Shown: piece by piece, positions 1 through 8,285 of the stretch
How positions within the stretch are numbered: the first letter of the stretch is position 1
Layout of the letters: every line of letters starts with the position of its first letter
Assembly: GCF_008039575.1 (NCBI RefSeq)
Contig: NZ_VDUY01000002.1
Location: 248,001 to 312,000 of the forward strand
DNA: 64,000 nucleotides
From: Zeimonas arvi
GTDB lineage: Bacteria; Pseudomonadota; Gammaproteobacteria; Burkholderiales; Burkholderiaceae_E
Direction of reading: 5' to 3'
Translations under genes and position numbers: made by a program
The notes under the pieces: generated by a model
What the model saw: the letters and a program-made list of their open reading frames with translations, nothing else
What the model was told of the DNA's origin: nothing
The model's database searches: none

Positions 1-722
1 AACCACTGCGCCTCGGCCTTTTCGCCATGGGCCTCCATGTACTCGGCCGCGCCGTAGCCCGCCTCGTTGCGCTGGGTCGGATCGGCGCCGGCCTCGACCA
101 GCACGCGCACCGCGTTCGTGTGCTTCTGGCGCGCCGCCATCATCAGCGGCGTGGTCCGGTTCGGCGACTGGGCGTCGATGTATGCGCTCTCGTCGAGCAG
201 GAAGGCGATGACCGGGACGTGGCCGCCCGCCGCCGCGTAGTGCAGCGGCGTCCAGCCCGGCCGGTTGACCTCCGCGCCGCGCTCGACCAGCAGCTTCACG
301 CTGTCCAGGTCGCCCTGCAGGGCCACCAGCATCAGCGCGGTCTCGTCGCGGGCGTTGGTGGCGTCGATCCGGGTGCCCGACAGTTGCGCCAGATAGGCAA
401 GCGCCTTCGGCGAGCGCTCGCGGGCCGCCACCACGATTGCCGGGCCGTGCTCGGGATGCCTGGCGTTCGCGCTGGCCCCGCGCAGCATCTCGGTCTGCAT
501 GGCCTTGACGTCGTCGAGTCGGATCGCGTCCCAGAAGTCCTGCGGCGCGGCGGAGGCCCGTGTGGACTGCGCCCGCGCCGCCTCGGGCGCAAGCGCCAGC
601 CCGCCGAGGCACGCGACGGCCAGCAGCAGCGCCAGGGCCGTCCCGGCAGCGCCGCGACGCCCCCGGCGCCCGTTCACGCCGCCTGAATCCGCACGCGAAT
701 GTTCAAGAATCGACATCAACAT
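1..722 (-). CDS. Ankyrin-repeat exported protein, C-terminus beyond window
   Basis: Leftward frame of about 240 residues that is open to the left edge, so the C-terminus is missing. The N-terminus is arginine-rich (GRRGRRG) followed by a hydrophobic stretch ending near ARA-Q, which looks like a signal peptide or membrane anchor. Ankyrin-type repeats follow, recognisable by TALMLVALQGDLDSVKLLVE, TPLHYAAAGGHVPVIAFLLD and TPLMMAARQKHTNAVRVLVE. The likely role is a periplasmic or surface protein-protein adaptor; no partner is visible. The ATG at 722 lies one base after the TatD stop codon, so it is probably the last visible gene of the mltG-tmk-holB-pilZ-tatD run. ATG at 716 is an alternative start. 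Confidence 0.8.
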   Translation of the reverse strand, partial: MLMSILEHSRADSGGVNGRRGRRGAAGTALALLLAVACLGGLALAPEAARAQSTRASAAPQDFWDAIRLDDVKAMQTEMLRGASANARHPEHGPAIVVAARERSPKALAYLAQLSGTRIDATNARDETALMLVALQGDLDSVKLLVERGAEVNRPGWTPLHYAAAGGHVPVIAFLLDESAYIDAQSPNRTTPLMMAARQKHTNAVRVLVEAGADPTQRNEAGYGAAEYMEAHGEKAEAQW

Positions 723-723
723 C

Positions 724-1515
724 TCAGTCCAGGATCTTGAAAAGATTCAAATAATTCTCGGTCGTTCTATCGGCGACCTGCGCCAACGGCAAGCCCTTGA
801 TCTCGGCGATCCGCTCGGCGACGTGCCGCACGAAGGCCGGCTCGTTGGTCTTGCCGCGGAACGGCACCGGCGCCAGGTAGGGCGAGTCGGTCTCGATCAG
901 CAGCCGTTCGATCGGCACCCGGGCCGCCACCTCGCGCAGCGGCTCGGCATTGCGGAAGGTCACGATGCCCGAGAACGACACGTAGAAGCCGATATCCAGG
1001 GCGGCTTTCGCGGTTTCCCAGTCTTCGGTGAAGCAGTGCAGCACCCCGCCGCAGGCCTCGGCGCCCTCCTCGCGCAGCAGCCGGATCGTGTCCGCCGAGG
1101 CCGACCGGGTGTGCACGACCAGCGGCTTGCCGGTCTGGCGCGCCGCCCGGATGTGCACGCGGAAGCGCTGCTGCTGGCGCTCGCGCAAGGCGCGGCAGGC
1201 GGCCTCGTCTTCGCGGGGTTCTCGGTAGTAGTCCAGGCCGGTCTCGCCGATCGCCACGATCTTCGGGTGCGCGGCGAGCCGCACCAGCGTGTCCACATCG
1301 GGCTCGTCGGTGTCGGCATGGTCGGGGTGGACGCCCACCGAGGCGTGCAGCCGCCGATCGCGCTCGGCCAGCGCCAGCACCCGCGGGAAGTCGGGCAGCG
1401 TGACGGCAATGCACAGCGCGCGGCCCACGTCGTTGGCCGCCATGTTCTCGAGGATCGTGTCGAAGCGCTCGGCGAGTTCGGGAAAGTCCAGGTGGCAGTG
1501 GGAGTCGACGAACAT
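724..1515 (-). CDS. tatD: TatD family metal-dependent DNase/hydrolase
   Basis: A 263-residue TIM-barrel hydrolase of the usual TatD length. The N-terminal metal site SHCHLDF (His6, His8) is present, as are the GETGLDYY glutamate region near residue 90, the HTRSA and HCFTED histidines, and the C-terminal ETDSPYLAP aspartate. Family members are Mg/Mn-dependent 3'-5' exonucleases or deoxyribonucleases in the cytoplasm; the exact substrate cannot be read. The start codon shares one base with the stop of the PilZ gene (TGATG), so translation is probably coupled. This holB-pilZ-tatD order is familiar in betaproteobacteria and gammaproteobacteria. Confidence 0.93.
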   Translation of the reverse strand: MFVDSHCHLDFPELAERFDTILENMAANDVGRALCIAVTLPDFPRVLALAERDRRLHASVGVHPDHADTDEPDVDTLVRLAAHPKIVAIGETGLDYYREPREDEAACRALRERQQQRFRVHIRAARQTGKPLVVHTRSASADTIRLLREEGAEACGGVLHCFTEDWETAKAALDIGFYVSFSGIVTFRNAEPLREVAARVPIERLLIETDSPYLAPVPFRGKTNEPAFVRHVAERIAEIKGLPLAQVADRTTENYLNLFKILD

Positions 1516-1892
1516 CAGATGGTGTGGGTGGGGCGGGCGGCCTTGAGCGTGCCGCCGAGCAGGGTCTCGATGCGATCGCGCACCTGGGCGCCGGCCTCGT
1601 CCTTGGGAAACTGCACGCCGATCCCCTGCTGCCGCCCCGGCGTGCCGGCCGGGGTGATCCAGACCACCTTGCCGGTGAGCGGCAGGCGGTTGGGATCGTC
1701 GACGAGCTGCAGGATCAGGTAGATCTCGTCGCCGAGGTTGGCCGGCCGGGTGGTGGGCACGAACAGGCCGCCGCCGTCGATGAAGGGCATGTAGGCCGCG
1801 TAGAGCGCGGCCTTCTCCTTGAACGCGAGCTGCAGCACACCGGGGCGCACCCCGCCGCCGATCGCGGTGTTGGGCATCGTGTCGTTGCTCAT
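1515..1892 (-). CDS. PilZ domain protein, type IV pilus-assembly type
   Basis: A 125-residue single-domain protein carrying the stretch GGGLFVPTTRPANLGDEIYL, followed by LTGKVVWITPAGTPGRQQGI and GVQF near the end. This is the pattern of the short PilZ-type proteins found next to holB and needed for type IV pilus biogenesis in Pseudomonas. The canonical c-di-GMP motif RxxxR plus D/NxSxxG is not obvious: no arginine pair precedes the barrel, and the D-x-S-x-x-G position reads DGGGLF. Binding of c-di-GMP is therefore doubtful, as in the founding PilZ protein. It overlaps holB by four bases (ATGA) and tatD by one base. Confidence 0.88.
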   Translation of the reverse strand: MSNDTMPNTAIGGGVRPGVLQLAFKEKAALYAAYMPFIDGGGLFVPTTRPANLGDEIYLILQLVDDPNRLPLTGKVVWITPAGTPGRQQGIGVQFPKDEAGAQVRDRIETLLGGTLKAARPTHTI

Positions 1893-2953
1893 CGTGGTTC
1901 AGCGGTCCTCGTTCGGCCGCCTGGCGATCCGGCCAGTGCGCGGCGGTAGTCCAGCAGCACGTCTTCGAGCAGCAGCCGCGGATTGAGCGGATGCGAGGCC
2001 TCGCGCGGCAAGGCCCTGAGCCGGCGCTCGAGCGCCGTGATCCGTGCGAGCGTCGTTCCCGACGCGACGCGTTTCAGCCGGTCGATGCGGTCGACGTGCC
2101 GCCTCGGCATGGCCCCCGCGCAGACCCTGGCCAGATCGGCCGCCCAGGTCTGCGCGGCACCCGCCCAATCGGGCGGCTCCACGCCGTTCAACGCATCGGC
2201 CGTCGCTACGATACCAGCCTCGGGCATCCCGGCGAAGGCGTCGACGATCCGTCGGTACGCCGCAGCATCGCCGTCCGTCGCCAGACGGCTCGCCAGCAGC
2301 GGCGCCCCGCCCGCCGCAGCGAGCCAGAACGCGGCCTGGGCGGCCGGAATGCCGCATTCGCCCACCAGCCAGGCAGCCGCCGACTCGGCCGGCGGAAGCG
2401 GCAGCGAAACCTTCTGGCAACGCGAGCGGATCGTGGCCGGCAGCGCGGCCAGGCGGTTCGCCACCAGGATGAAGCCCGCGCCGGGCGGCGGCTCCTCGAG
2501 CCGCTTGAGCAGCGCGTTGGCGACCACCGCGTTCATCGCATCGGCGGGCTCGACCACGATCACCCGCGCCCCGCCGCGATGCGAACCGACCTCGAGGAAG
2601 GTGTCGAGCGCGCGGACCTGCTCGATCCGGATCTCGCGCGAGGGCTTGCCGGCTTTTCCGCCACGGGCCGCCGGCGCGGCCTCCCCCTCCTCCGCCGCGG
2701 CGCGCTCGTCGCCGCCGGGGGTCAGCAGCCGGAAGTCGGGATGATTGCCGGCATCGAACCAGGCGCAGGCATCGCAGCGCCCGCACGCCGAGCCGTCGGC
2801 CGCCGGTCGCTCGCACAACCGCGCGCGGGCCAGCTCCGTGGCCAGCGCCGCCTTGCCGATGCCGGCCGGCCCGCTCAGCAGCAGCGCGTGATGCTGCCGC
2901 CCGCGGCCGGCGAGCAGGCGATCGAATACAGCGCGGTGCCACGGATGAATCAT
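1889..2953 (-). CDS. holB: DNA polymerase III subunit delta'
   Basis: A 354-residue clamp-loader AAA+ subunit. It starts MIHPWH, has the P-loop GPAGIGKAAL near residues 28-37 and a four-cysteine zinc module (CERPAADGSACGRCDACAW) near residues 48-66. IEQVR and the sensor-like stretch NALLKRLEEPPPG follow. With delta and DnaX subunits it loads the beta clamp in the replisome. A low-complexity insert rich in Ala, Glu and Gly lies between the zinc module and the IEQVR stretch. The ATG directly follows the tmk stop codon without a spacer. Confidence 0.95.
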   Translation of the reverse strand: MIHPWHRAVFDRLLAGRGRQHHALLLSGPAGIGKAALATELARARLCERPAADGSACGRCDACAWFDAGNHPDFRLLTPGGDERAAAEEGEAAPAARGGKAGKPSREIRIEQVRALDTFLEVGSHRGGARVIVVEPADAMNAVVANALLKRLEEPPPGAGFILVANRLAALPATIRSRCQKVSLPLPPAESAAAWLVGECGIPAAQAAFWLAAAGGAPLLASRLATDGDAAAYRRIVDAFAGMPEAGIVATADALNGVEPPDWAGAAQTWAADLARVCAGAMPRRHVDRIDRLKRVASGTTLARITALERRLRALPREASHPLNPRLLLEDVLLDYRRALAGSPGGRTRTAEPR

Positions 2954-3571
2954 TCAGATTCCGATACTTGCGATGTCATTTTCGAGCAGTTTCTGGATAT
3001 CTTCGATCGTCCGGCGACCGTCGACGACCAGGAAGCGCCCCGGCGACTGCCCTGCGCGCTGCCGGTAGGCCTCGCGCACCCGCCGGAAGAAGGCCTCGTC
3101 CTCGCGCTCGAAACGGTCGGCGGTCCGGGCGGAGGCCCGCCGCTCGGCCGCCAGTTCCGCCGGCAGGTCGAACAGGTAGGTCCGGTCGGGCTGCAAGTCG
3201 CCGTGCACCCACTGTTCCAGCCAGGCGATCCGCTCGGCGGAGCCGCCGCGGCCGCCGCCCTGGTAGGCCCAGGTCGAGTCGGTGAAGCGATCGCAGACCA
3301 CCCACCTGCCTGCCGCCAGCGCCGGGCGGACCAGGCGCTCCAGGTGGTCGCGGCGGGCCGCGAACATCAGCATCAGCTCGGTGTCCATCGACATCGGCTC
3401 GTTCAGCAGCAGCTCGCGCAGCCGTTCGGCGAGCGGCGTGCCACCAGGCTCCCGGCTGCGTATCGCATCGATGCCCCGCGCGCGCAGCCGGTCGACGTAC
3501 CAGTCGATGTGCGTGCTCTTGCCCGCGCCGTCGATGCCCTCGAAGGTGACGAACCGTCCGATCGGACTCAT
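2954..3571 (-). CDS. tmk: Thymidylate kinase
   Basis: A 205-residue kinase converting dTMP to dTDP with ATP. The P-loop EGIDGAGKSTH sits at residues 10-20. The dTMP-site motif SREPGGT, the DRFTDSTWAYQGGGRG motif and the arginine-rich LID region around RRASARTADRFERE are all present. The ATG at 3571 overlaps the mltG stop by four bases; it is preferred because MSPIGRFVTFEG matches the family N-terminus. A much longer open frame continues upstream without family similarity. It sits between mltG and holB, the common proteobacterial order. Confidence 0.96.
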   Translation of the reverse strand: MSPIGRFVTFEGIDGAGKSTHIDWYVDRLRARGIDAIRSREPGGTPLAERLRELLLNEPMSMDTELMLMFAARRDHLERLVRPALAAGRWVVCDRFTDSTWAYQGGGRGGSAERIAWLEQWVHGDLQPDRTYLFDLPAELAAERRASARTADRFEREDEAFFRRVREAYRQRAGQSPGRFLVVDGRRTIEDIQKLLENDIASIGI

Positions 3572-4566
3572 TGCCTGCCGAGCTGGTAACGGGCCACCGC
3601 CCGGTTGTGGTCGGCGAGATTGTTCGAGAACACGCTGGTGCCATCGCCCCGCGCCACGAAGTACAGCGCCTTGATGTCGGCCGGCGCGAGCACCGCCTCG
3701 ATGGACGCCGCGCCCGGCAAGGCGATCGGCGTGGGCGGCAGGCCGCCCCGGGTGTAGGTGTTGTACGGCGAGTCGGCCTGCAGATCGCGCTTTCGCAGGT
3801 TGCCATCGAATCGCTCGCCCAGGCCGTAGATGGTCGTGGGGTCGCTCTGCAGCATCATGCCGATCCGCAGCCGGTTCACGAACACGGCGGCCACCTTCCC
3901 GCGCTCCTCGGGCTTGCCGGTCTCCTTCTCGACGATCGAGGCGAGCACCAGGGCCTGATAGGGATCGGCGATCGGCAGACCGGGCTGGCGCTTCTCCCAG
4001 GCCTCGGCCAGCTTGCGCTTCATCAGCCGGTAGGCCTGGCGATAGATTTCGAGGTCGCTGGTGCCCGGCGCGAAGCCGTAGGTCTCCGGCATGAAGAGCC
4101 CTTCGGGATGCTGCTCGTCGGCGCCGATCCGCTTCAGGATCTCGGCGTCGTCGAGACCGGCGGTGTCCCGCTTCAGCTCCGGATGCGCGTCGATTGCCGC
4201 GCGCATCTGCCGGAAGGTCCAGCCCTCCAGGAAGCGGATCGTTTCGACGACGGTATCGCCGGACACCAGCCGGTCGAGCAGGCTGTCGATCGTCTGCGGC
4301 GCGCTGAACTCGTAGGTGCCGGCCTTCAGCTGCCCGTCGAGCCCGCGCATCCGGTAGCGCGCGAACATCAGCGTGGGCGAGACCGCGATGCCCTGCTCGC
4401 GCAGCGCCGCCGCGGCGGCGCGCACGTGGGCACCCTTGGGCACGACCACCCTGACCTTGCCCTCGGGCATCGGCACGGGCGCGCGCTCGACCGCATACCA
4501 GCCGGCGGCAAGCGTAATCGCCGCGGCGAGCAGGGCGAGGAACAGCAGGGTCTTGAGTCTGGGCAT
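3568..4566 (-). CDS. mltG: Endolytic murein transglycosylase MltG (YceG)
   Basis: A 332-residue inner-membrane protein with one N-terminal transmembrane helix (residues about 5-25), a LysM-like subdomain, and the catalytic YceG domain. Glu213 in LASIVEKETG aligns with the catalytic glutamate of Escherichia coli MltG (Glu218), and MMLQSDPTTIYG follows. It cleaves nascent glycan strands and sets their length during peptidoglycan synthesis. It is the first gene of the leftward run and is divergent from ygfZ. No clear ribosome binding site precedes the ATG. Confidence 0.95.
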   Translation of the reverse strand: MPRLKTLLFLALLAAAITLAAGWYAVERAPVPMPEGKVRVVVPKGAHVRAAAAALREQGIAVSPTLMFARYRMRGLDGQLKAGTYEFSAPQTIDSLLDRLVSGDTVVETIRFLEGWTFRQMRAAIDAHPELKRDTAGLDDAEILKRIGADEQHPEGLFMPETYGFAPGTSDLEIYRQAYRLMKRKLAEAWEKRQPGLPIADPYQALVLASIVEKETGKPEERGKVAAVFVNRLRIGMMLQSDPTTIYGLGERFDGNLRKRDLQADSPYNTYTRGGLPPTPIALPGAASIEAVLAPADIKALYFVARGDGTSVFSNNLADHNRAVARYQLGRQ

Positions 4567-4591
4567 CGGCAGGAGGATCTCGACGGATCCC

Positions 4592-4598
4592 TATAATA
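4592..4598. promoter_or_regulatory. AT-rich divergent promoter core, mltG/ygfZ
   Basis: The 73-base gap between the divergent mltG and ygfZ starts holds one A/T-rich island. It gives a perfect TATAAT on the plus strand (4592-4597) and TATTAT on the minus strand (4598-4593), one base out of register. No good -35 box is visible at 16-18 bases on either strand, so this is a candidate shared -10 region, not a proven promoter. Confidence 0.45.
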
Positions 4599-4639
4599 AA
4601 TCCTCGGTGGCGGTTCCTCGCGCCACGAAGGCCCTCGAG

Positions 4640-5761
4640 ATGACCACGATCCTCCCCCCCTCCTTCGACGAAGCCGCGGTGCGCGACGCGATCGCGCAGT
4701 GCGGCGCCCCTCATGCCCCCCGGTTCGCCGACGATCCACACGGCCCGCAAGCGCAGTTCGACGAGCCGGCCGCCACCGGCACGTCGGCGGGCGCTCCCGC
4801 CCCGGGGCGCCTCGCGCTGCTGCCCGACTGGGGCCTGCTGTCCGTCTCGGGCGCCGACGCGCTCGCCTTCCTGCAGGGCCAGACCACCAACGACATCGCC
4901 GGCCAGGCCACCGACGAGGTCCGCTTCAACGGTTACTGCACGCCAAAGGGTCGCCTGCTCGCCGCGGGCCCGCTCTGGCGCGACGGCGACGCGCTTCGCT
5001 TCGCGGTCTCCCGGGCGCTGGCCGAGCCGCTGCGCAAGCGACTGTCCATGTTCGTGCTGCGGGCCAAGGCCAAGGTCGAGGACGCATCCGACGCGGTCGC
5101 CATCCTGGGGCTGACCGGCGAGCCCGCGGCCGACGCCCTTCGCGGACTCGGCATCGAGCCGCCCGCGCCGATGCGCGTCGCCCGCGGCAACGATCCGACG
5201 CAGCTCGCGATCGGCTTCGCGCCGGCGCCGGTGATCGGCCCTCGCTGGTGGCTGGTGGTCCCGCTCGCGGCGCTGGCCGCGACCTGGGTTCGGCTGGCCG
5301 CGCGGCTGGCGCCCGCTTCGTCCTCGTGGTGGCGGGCCGGCGAGATCCTCGCCGGGGAGCCGCGCATCGTGCCGGCCACCAGCGAGACCTTCGTACCGCA
5401 GACGGTCAACTGGGAGCTGGTCGGTGGCGTGAGCTTCAAGAAGGGCTGCTACCCTGGGCAGGAGGTCGTCGCCCGCCTGCACTATCGCGGCAAGCCCAAG
5501 CGGCGCAGCTTCGTCGCGCAGCTGGCCGGCGAGCCCGGCTCCGCGCCCGCACCGGGCAGCGATCTGCTGGCCGACGACGCGAGCGAACCAGTCGGCGTCG
5601 TCGTAGCCAGCGCGCCCGCGCCGGGTGGCGGCCTGGTGGTGCTGCACGAAGCAGTCATCGACGCGGCGCTGCAAGGCCGGCTGCGCACGCCGGACGGGCG
5701 CGCGCTGCAGCCGCTGCCCCTGCCTTATGCGATCCCGCTGGACACGGCGGCTGCGCAATGA
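4640..5761 (+). CDS. ygfZ: YgfZ/GcvT folate-binding Fe-S repair protein
   Basis: A 373-residue protein of the GcvT-like YgfZ family, which binds tetrahydrofolate and helps maintain iron-sulfur enzymes. Diagnostic features are DALAFLQGQTTNDI near residue 75, YCTPKGRLL, and the family signature FKKGCYPGQEVVARLHYRG near residue 265, whose cysteine is essential in E. coli YgfZ. The ATG at 4640 was chosen because it follows a GAAGG ribosome site and upstream sequence has no family similarity. The stop overlaps the next ATG (ATGA), so DUF4936 is translationally coupled. Confidence 0.93.
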   Translation: MTTILPPSFDEAAVRDAIAQCGAPHAPRFADDPHGPQAQFDEPAATGTSAGAPAPGRLALLPDWGLLSVSGADALAFLQGQTTNDIAGQATDEVRFNGYCTPKGRLLAAGPLWRDGDALRFAVSRALAEPLRKRLSMFVLRAKAKVEDASDAVAILGLTGEPAADALRGLGIEPPAPMRVARGNDPTQLAIGFAPAPVIGPRWWLVVPLAALAATWVRLAARLAPASSSWWRAGEILAGEPRIVPATSETFVPQTVNWELVGGVSFKKGCYPGQEVVARLHYRGKPKRRSFVAQLAGEPGSAPAPGSDLLADDASEPVGVVVASAPAPGGGLVVLHEAVIDAALQGRLRTPDGRALQPLPLPYAIPLDTAAAQ

Positions 5762-6063
5762 CCGAGACGCTGTCCGCGATGCTCTGGTTTCGCGCCGACC
5801 CGGCCGAGGATCCCGCGGTGCGGGCGGCGCTGGCGCGGCTCGCCGAGGCCATCGCTCCCGACGCCGCTGCCCGGATCGGCCACCGGCGCGAGGAAGACCG
5901 CCCCTACCGGACCTGGATGCTCGACGCCGGCCCTGTTCCGGTCGAACGCTTCGACGCCCTGCTCTACCGGATTCACAAGAACATCGGCAGCACCGGGCTT
6001 GCCGCGCTGATGCAGGGCGAGCCGCACCTCGAGTCCTTTTCCTGGCATCCCCCCGAGGCCTGA
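5758..6063 (+). CDS. DUF4936 family protein
   Basis: A 101-residue protein, about the length usual for DUF4936, a small family seen mainly in Burkholderiales next to ygfZ. Visible traits are RPYRTWMLDAG in the middle and HLESFSWHPPEA at the C-terminus. It has no signal peptide or membrane segment, so it is probably cytoplasmic. Function is unknown. The four-base overlap with ygfZ suggests a linked role in Fe-S or folate chemistry, which is inference from context only. Confidence 0.8.
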   Translation: MTETLSAMLWFRADPAEDPAVRAALARLAEAIAPDAAARIGHRREEDRPYRTWMLDAGPVPVERFDALLYRIHKNIGSTGLAALMQGEPHLESFSWHPPEA

Positions 6064-6067
6064 CGCC

Positions 6068-6865
6068 ATGTGCCTGATCGGCTTCGCCTGGCTCTCCCAC
6101 CCGCGCTGGCGGCTGGCGCTGGCCGGCAATCGCGACGAGTTCCACGCGCGGCCGGCCGCCTCGGCAGGCTGGTGGCCGCAGGCGCCCGGCGTGTTCGGCG
6201 GCCGCGACCTCGAGGCCGGCGGCAGCTGGCTGGCGATCGACCGGCGCGGCCGACTCGCTGTCGTCACCAACTATCGCGAACCCGGCGCGCCGGCGGGCCC
6301 ACGCTCGCGGGGCGAGCTGGTCGCCGGTTTCGTGAGCGGCGGCGCCGACATCGACGACTGGGCAAGCACGATCGGCGCCGACGGCGCCCGGTGGTCGGGC
6401 TTCAACCTGCTGCTCTTCGACCTCGGCGCCGAGGGTGGCCGGGGACCCCGCGCCCGCTACCTGTCCAACCGCGCGCCCGCTTCGCCGACCGAGATCGCAC
6501 CCGGCGTGCACGGGCTGTCCAACCACCTGCTGGACACGGACTGGCCCAAGGTCCGCAGGCTGCGCGAGCGCGTGGCCGGCGTGCTGGATCGCCACGAAAC
6601 CCCGGAGCAACGCCTGTTCGAGGCGCTCGCCGACCACAGCCTGCCTGCCGACGACGAGCTGCCCGACACCGGAATCGGCCTGGACCGCGAGCGCCTGCTG
6701 GGCCCGGCGATGATCCGCGCCGACGCTTACGGCACGCGGGCCTCCACCCTGGTGCTGGTCGGCCATGACGGCCGGGTCGAGTTCGTGGAACGCAGCTGGC
6801 CGCCCGCCGGCGACAGGCCGGTGCGCGAATCCCGCGCGAGCTTCAGGATCGGCGAGAGCGCCTGA
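6068..6865 (+). CDS. NRDE family protein
   Basis: A 265-residue member of the NRDE (DUF833, TANGO2-like) family. The defining motif AGNRDEFHARPA is at about residues 19-30, and the N-terminal MCLI places a cysteine at position 2, as in other family members. GGRDLEAGGSWLAI and VTNYREP follow. Family members are linked to heme trafficking or act as Ntn-type amidohydrolases; the substrate here is unknown. It starts four bases after DUF4936 and is convergent with the GNAT gene. Confidence 0.9.
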   Translation: MCLIGFAWLSHPRWRLALAGNRDEFHARPAASAGWWPQAPGVFGGRDLEAGGSWLAIDRRGRLAVVTNYREPGAPAGPRSRGELVAGFVSGGADIDDWASTIGADGARWSGFNLLLFDLGAEGGRGPRARYLSNRAPASPTEIAPGVHGLSNHLLDTDWPKVRRLRERVAGVLDRHETPEQRLFEALADHSLPADDELPDTGIGLDRERLLGPAMIRADAYGTRASTLVLVGHDGRVEFVERSWPPAGDRPVRESRASFRIGESA

Positions 6866-6871
6866 GCCGGC

Positions 6872-7315
6872 TCAGCGCAGGGCACGCTTCATCGGCAGGT
6901 GCGGGATCCCGGCCTCATCGAACTCGGGGCCATCGGGCAGGAAGCCGTGGGCCCGGTAGAACCCTGCCGCGTGGCACTGGGCGCTGAGCCGCGCGACGAC
7001 GTCCCCGCGCGCCTTCGCGGCCTCGACCAGCCGTTCGAGGATCGCTCCGCCCAGGCCTTGGCCGCGCCAGGGCTTCAGCACCGCCATCCGGCCGATCCGG
7101 CCGTCGGGAAGCAGCCGTCCGCAGCCCACCGCACGATCGCCGGCGAAGGCCACGCAGTGAATCGACACCGCGTCGTCCTCGTCCCACTCGAGCTCGGCCG
7201 GTATCGCCTGCTCGACGATGAAGACCTCGGTGCGCACCGGCGCGGCGACCTCGCGCAACGCCGCCCAGTCGCCGCAGCGAAGGCAGGCCCGGTCGCCAGC
7301 GATGCTCGCCCTCAT
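6872..7315 (-). CDS. GNAT family N-acetyltransferase, ElaA-like
   Basis: A 147-residue acetyltransferase. The acetyl-CoA site is visible in RMAVLKPWRGQGLGGAILE (R/Q-x-x-G-x-G/A loop), and the C-terminal AAGFYRAHGFLPDGPEFDEA is the usual GNAT C-terminus. FRTEVFIVEQAIPAELEWDE-type sequence near the N-terminus (RTEVFIVEQ) is as in ElaA proteins. The acceptor substrate is unknown. It lies seven bases after the HSL-type hydrolase and is the last gene of the twelve-gene leftward series. Confidence 0.88.
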   Translation of the reverse strand: MRASIAGDRACLRCGDWAALREVAAPVRTEVFIVEQAIPAELEWDEDDAVSIHCVAFAGDRAVGCGRLLPDGRIGRMAVLKPWRGQGLGGAILERLVEAAKARGDVVARLSAQCHAAGFYRAHGFLPDGPEFDEAGIPHLPMKRALR

Positions 7316-7322
7316 GGCCGGC

Positions 7323-8285
7323 TCACCCGATGAAGTCGTCGTCGAAGCCGCCGAAGGCGCGCCTCAGCGCCGCGCTGGCGTCGTCGTGGGCCCGCCGCGC
7401 GGCCGGCACGAAGCCGGCGTGCTGGAAGAAGGCGTGGATCATCCCCGGGTAGTCGACGAGCTCGACCGGGACGCCGGCCTCGCGCAGCCGCTCGGCGTAG
7501 GCGAGATTTTCGTCGTGCAGCGGGTCGAACTCGGCCGCCGCGATCCAGGCCGGCGCCACGCCGGCCAGATCCTCCGCGAGCAGCGGCGCGAAGCGCCAGT
7601 CCAGCCGATCCTCCGGCCCGCGCAGGTACTGCGCGAAGAACCACTGCACCGTCTCGGCGTCGAGCAGGTAGCCGCTGGCGAAGCGGCGGTGCGATCCGGT
7701 CTGCTGGTCGTGCGAGAGCCCCGGGTAGACCAGCAGCTGCAGGGCCAGCGGCCAGCCTCGGTCGCGCGCGTGGATCGCGCAGGCCGCCGCCAGCGTGCCG
7801 CCGGCACTGTCGCCGCCCACCGCGAGCCGTGTCAGGTCCACCCCCAGCGACTGGGCCTCGTCGCGGATCCAGGCCAGCGTATCGAAGGCGTCGTCGACGG
7901 CGGCCGGGAACTTGTGCTGCGGCGCCAACCGGTAGTCGACCGAATAGACCAGGCAGTCCCCGCCGCGCGCCAACACCCGGCAGACCCGGTCGTGGGTGGC
8001 CACCGAACCGATCGTGAAGCCACCGCCATGGAAGTAGACCAGGGCCGGCCGCGGCTCGGCCCAGTGGTGCGGCCAGGGCGCGTACTGGCGCACCCTCAGG
8101 CTGCGCCCGGCCAGCGGCACTTCGAAATCGACGACCTCGTGCAGGTCCGGCGTCACGATGTCCAGCGTGCCCGCGATCCGCTCGTAGTGCGTCCGGGCCG
8201 CGTCGGCGCCGATGTCGTGGTAGGCCGGCGCGTTGGCCCTCCTGGCCCAGAGCAGGATCTTCTCGACCTGCGGATCAAGCGGCAT
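7323..8285 (-). CDS. Alpha/beta hydrolase of the hormone-sensitive lipase family
   Basis: A 320-residue esterase/lipase-like protein. It has the oxyanion-hole motif YFHGGGF, the nucleophile elbow GGDSAGG, a downstream AEFDPLHDE acid, and the catalytic histidine in PGMIHAFFQHAG. These define the HSL (class IV) esterases acting on short-chain esters. The start MPLDPQVEKIL at 8285 resembles family N-termini and overlaps the preceding hydrolase by 11 bases; the open frame upstream of it is not family-like. Its place in a beta-oxidation-type cluster suggests release of an acid from an ester substrate, which is inference. Confidence 0.92.
   Translation of the reverse strand: MPLDPQVEKILLWARRANAPAYHDIGADAARTHYERIAGTLDIVTPDLHEVVDFEVPLAGRSLRVRQYAPWPHHWAEPRPALVYFHGGGFTIGSVATHDRVCRVLARGGDCLVYSVDYRLAPQHKFPAAVDDAFDTLAWIRDEAQSLGVDLTRLAVGGDSAGGTLAAACAIHARDRGWPLALQLLVYPGLSHDQQTGSHRRFASGYLLDAETVQWFFAQYLRGPEDRLDWRFAPLLAEDLAGVAPAWIAAAEFDPLHDENLAYAERLREAGVPVELVDYPGMIHAFFQHAGFVPAARRAHDDASAALRRAFGGFDDDFIG

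Noticed and set aside
1515-1892. PilZ protein as a c-di-GMP receptor.
   Set aside because: The arginine-rich loop and D/NxSxxG motif needed for binding are not present in the expected form.
2954-6766. A 1270-codon open frame on the minus strand running through tmk, antisense to ygfZ and NRDE.
   Set aside because: Only its C-terminal part is a protein (tmk). The remainder is Ala/Arg/Gly-rich translation antisense to clearly recognisable genes, a normal effect of very high GC.
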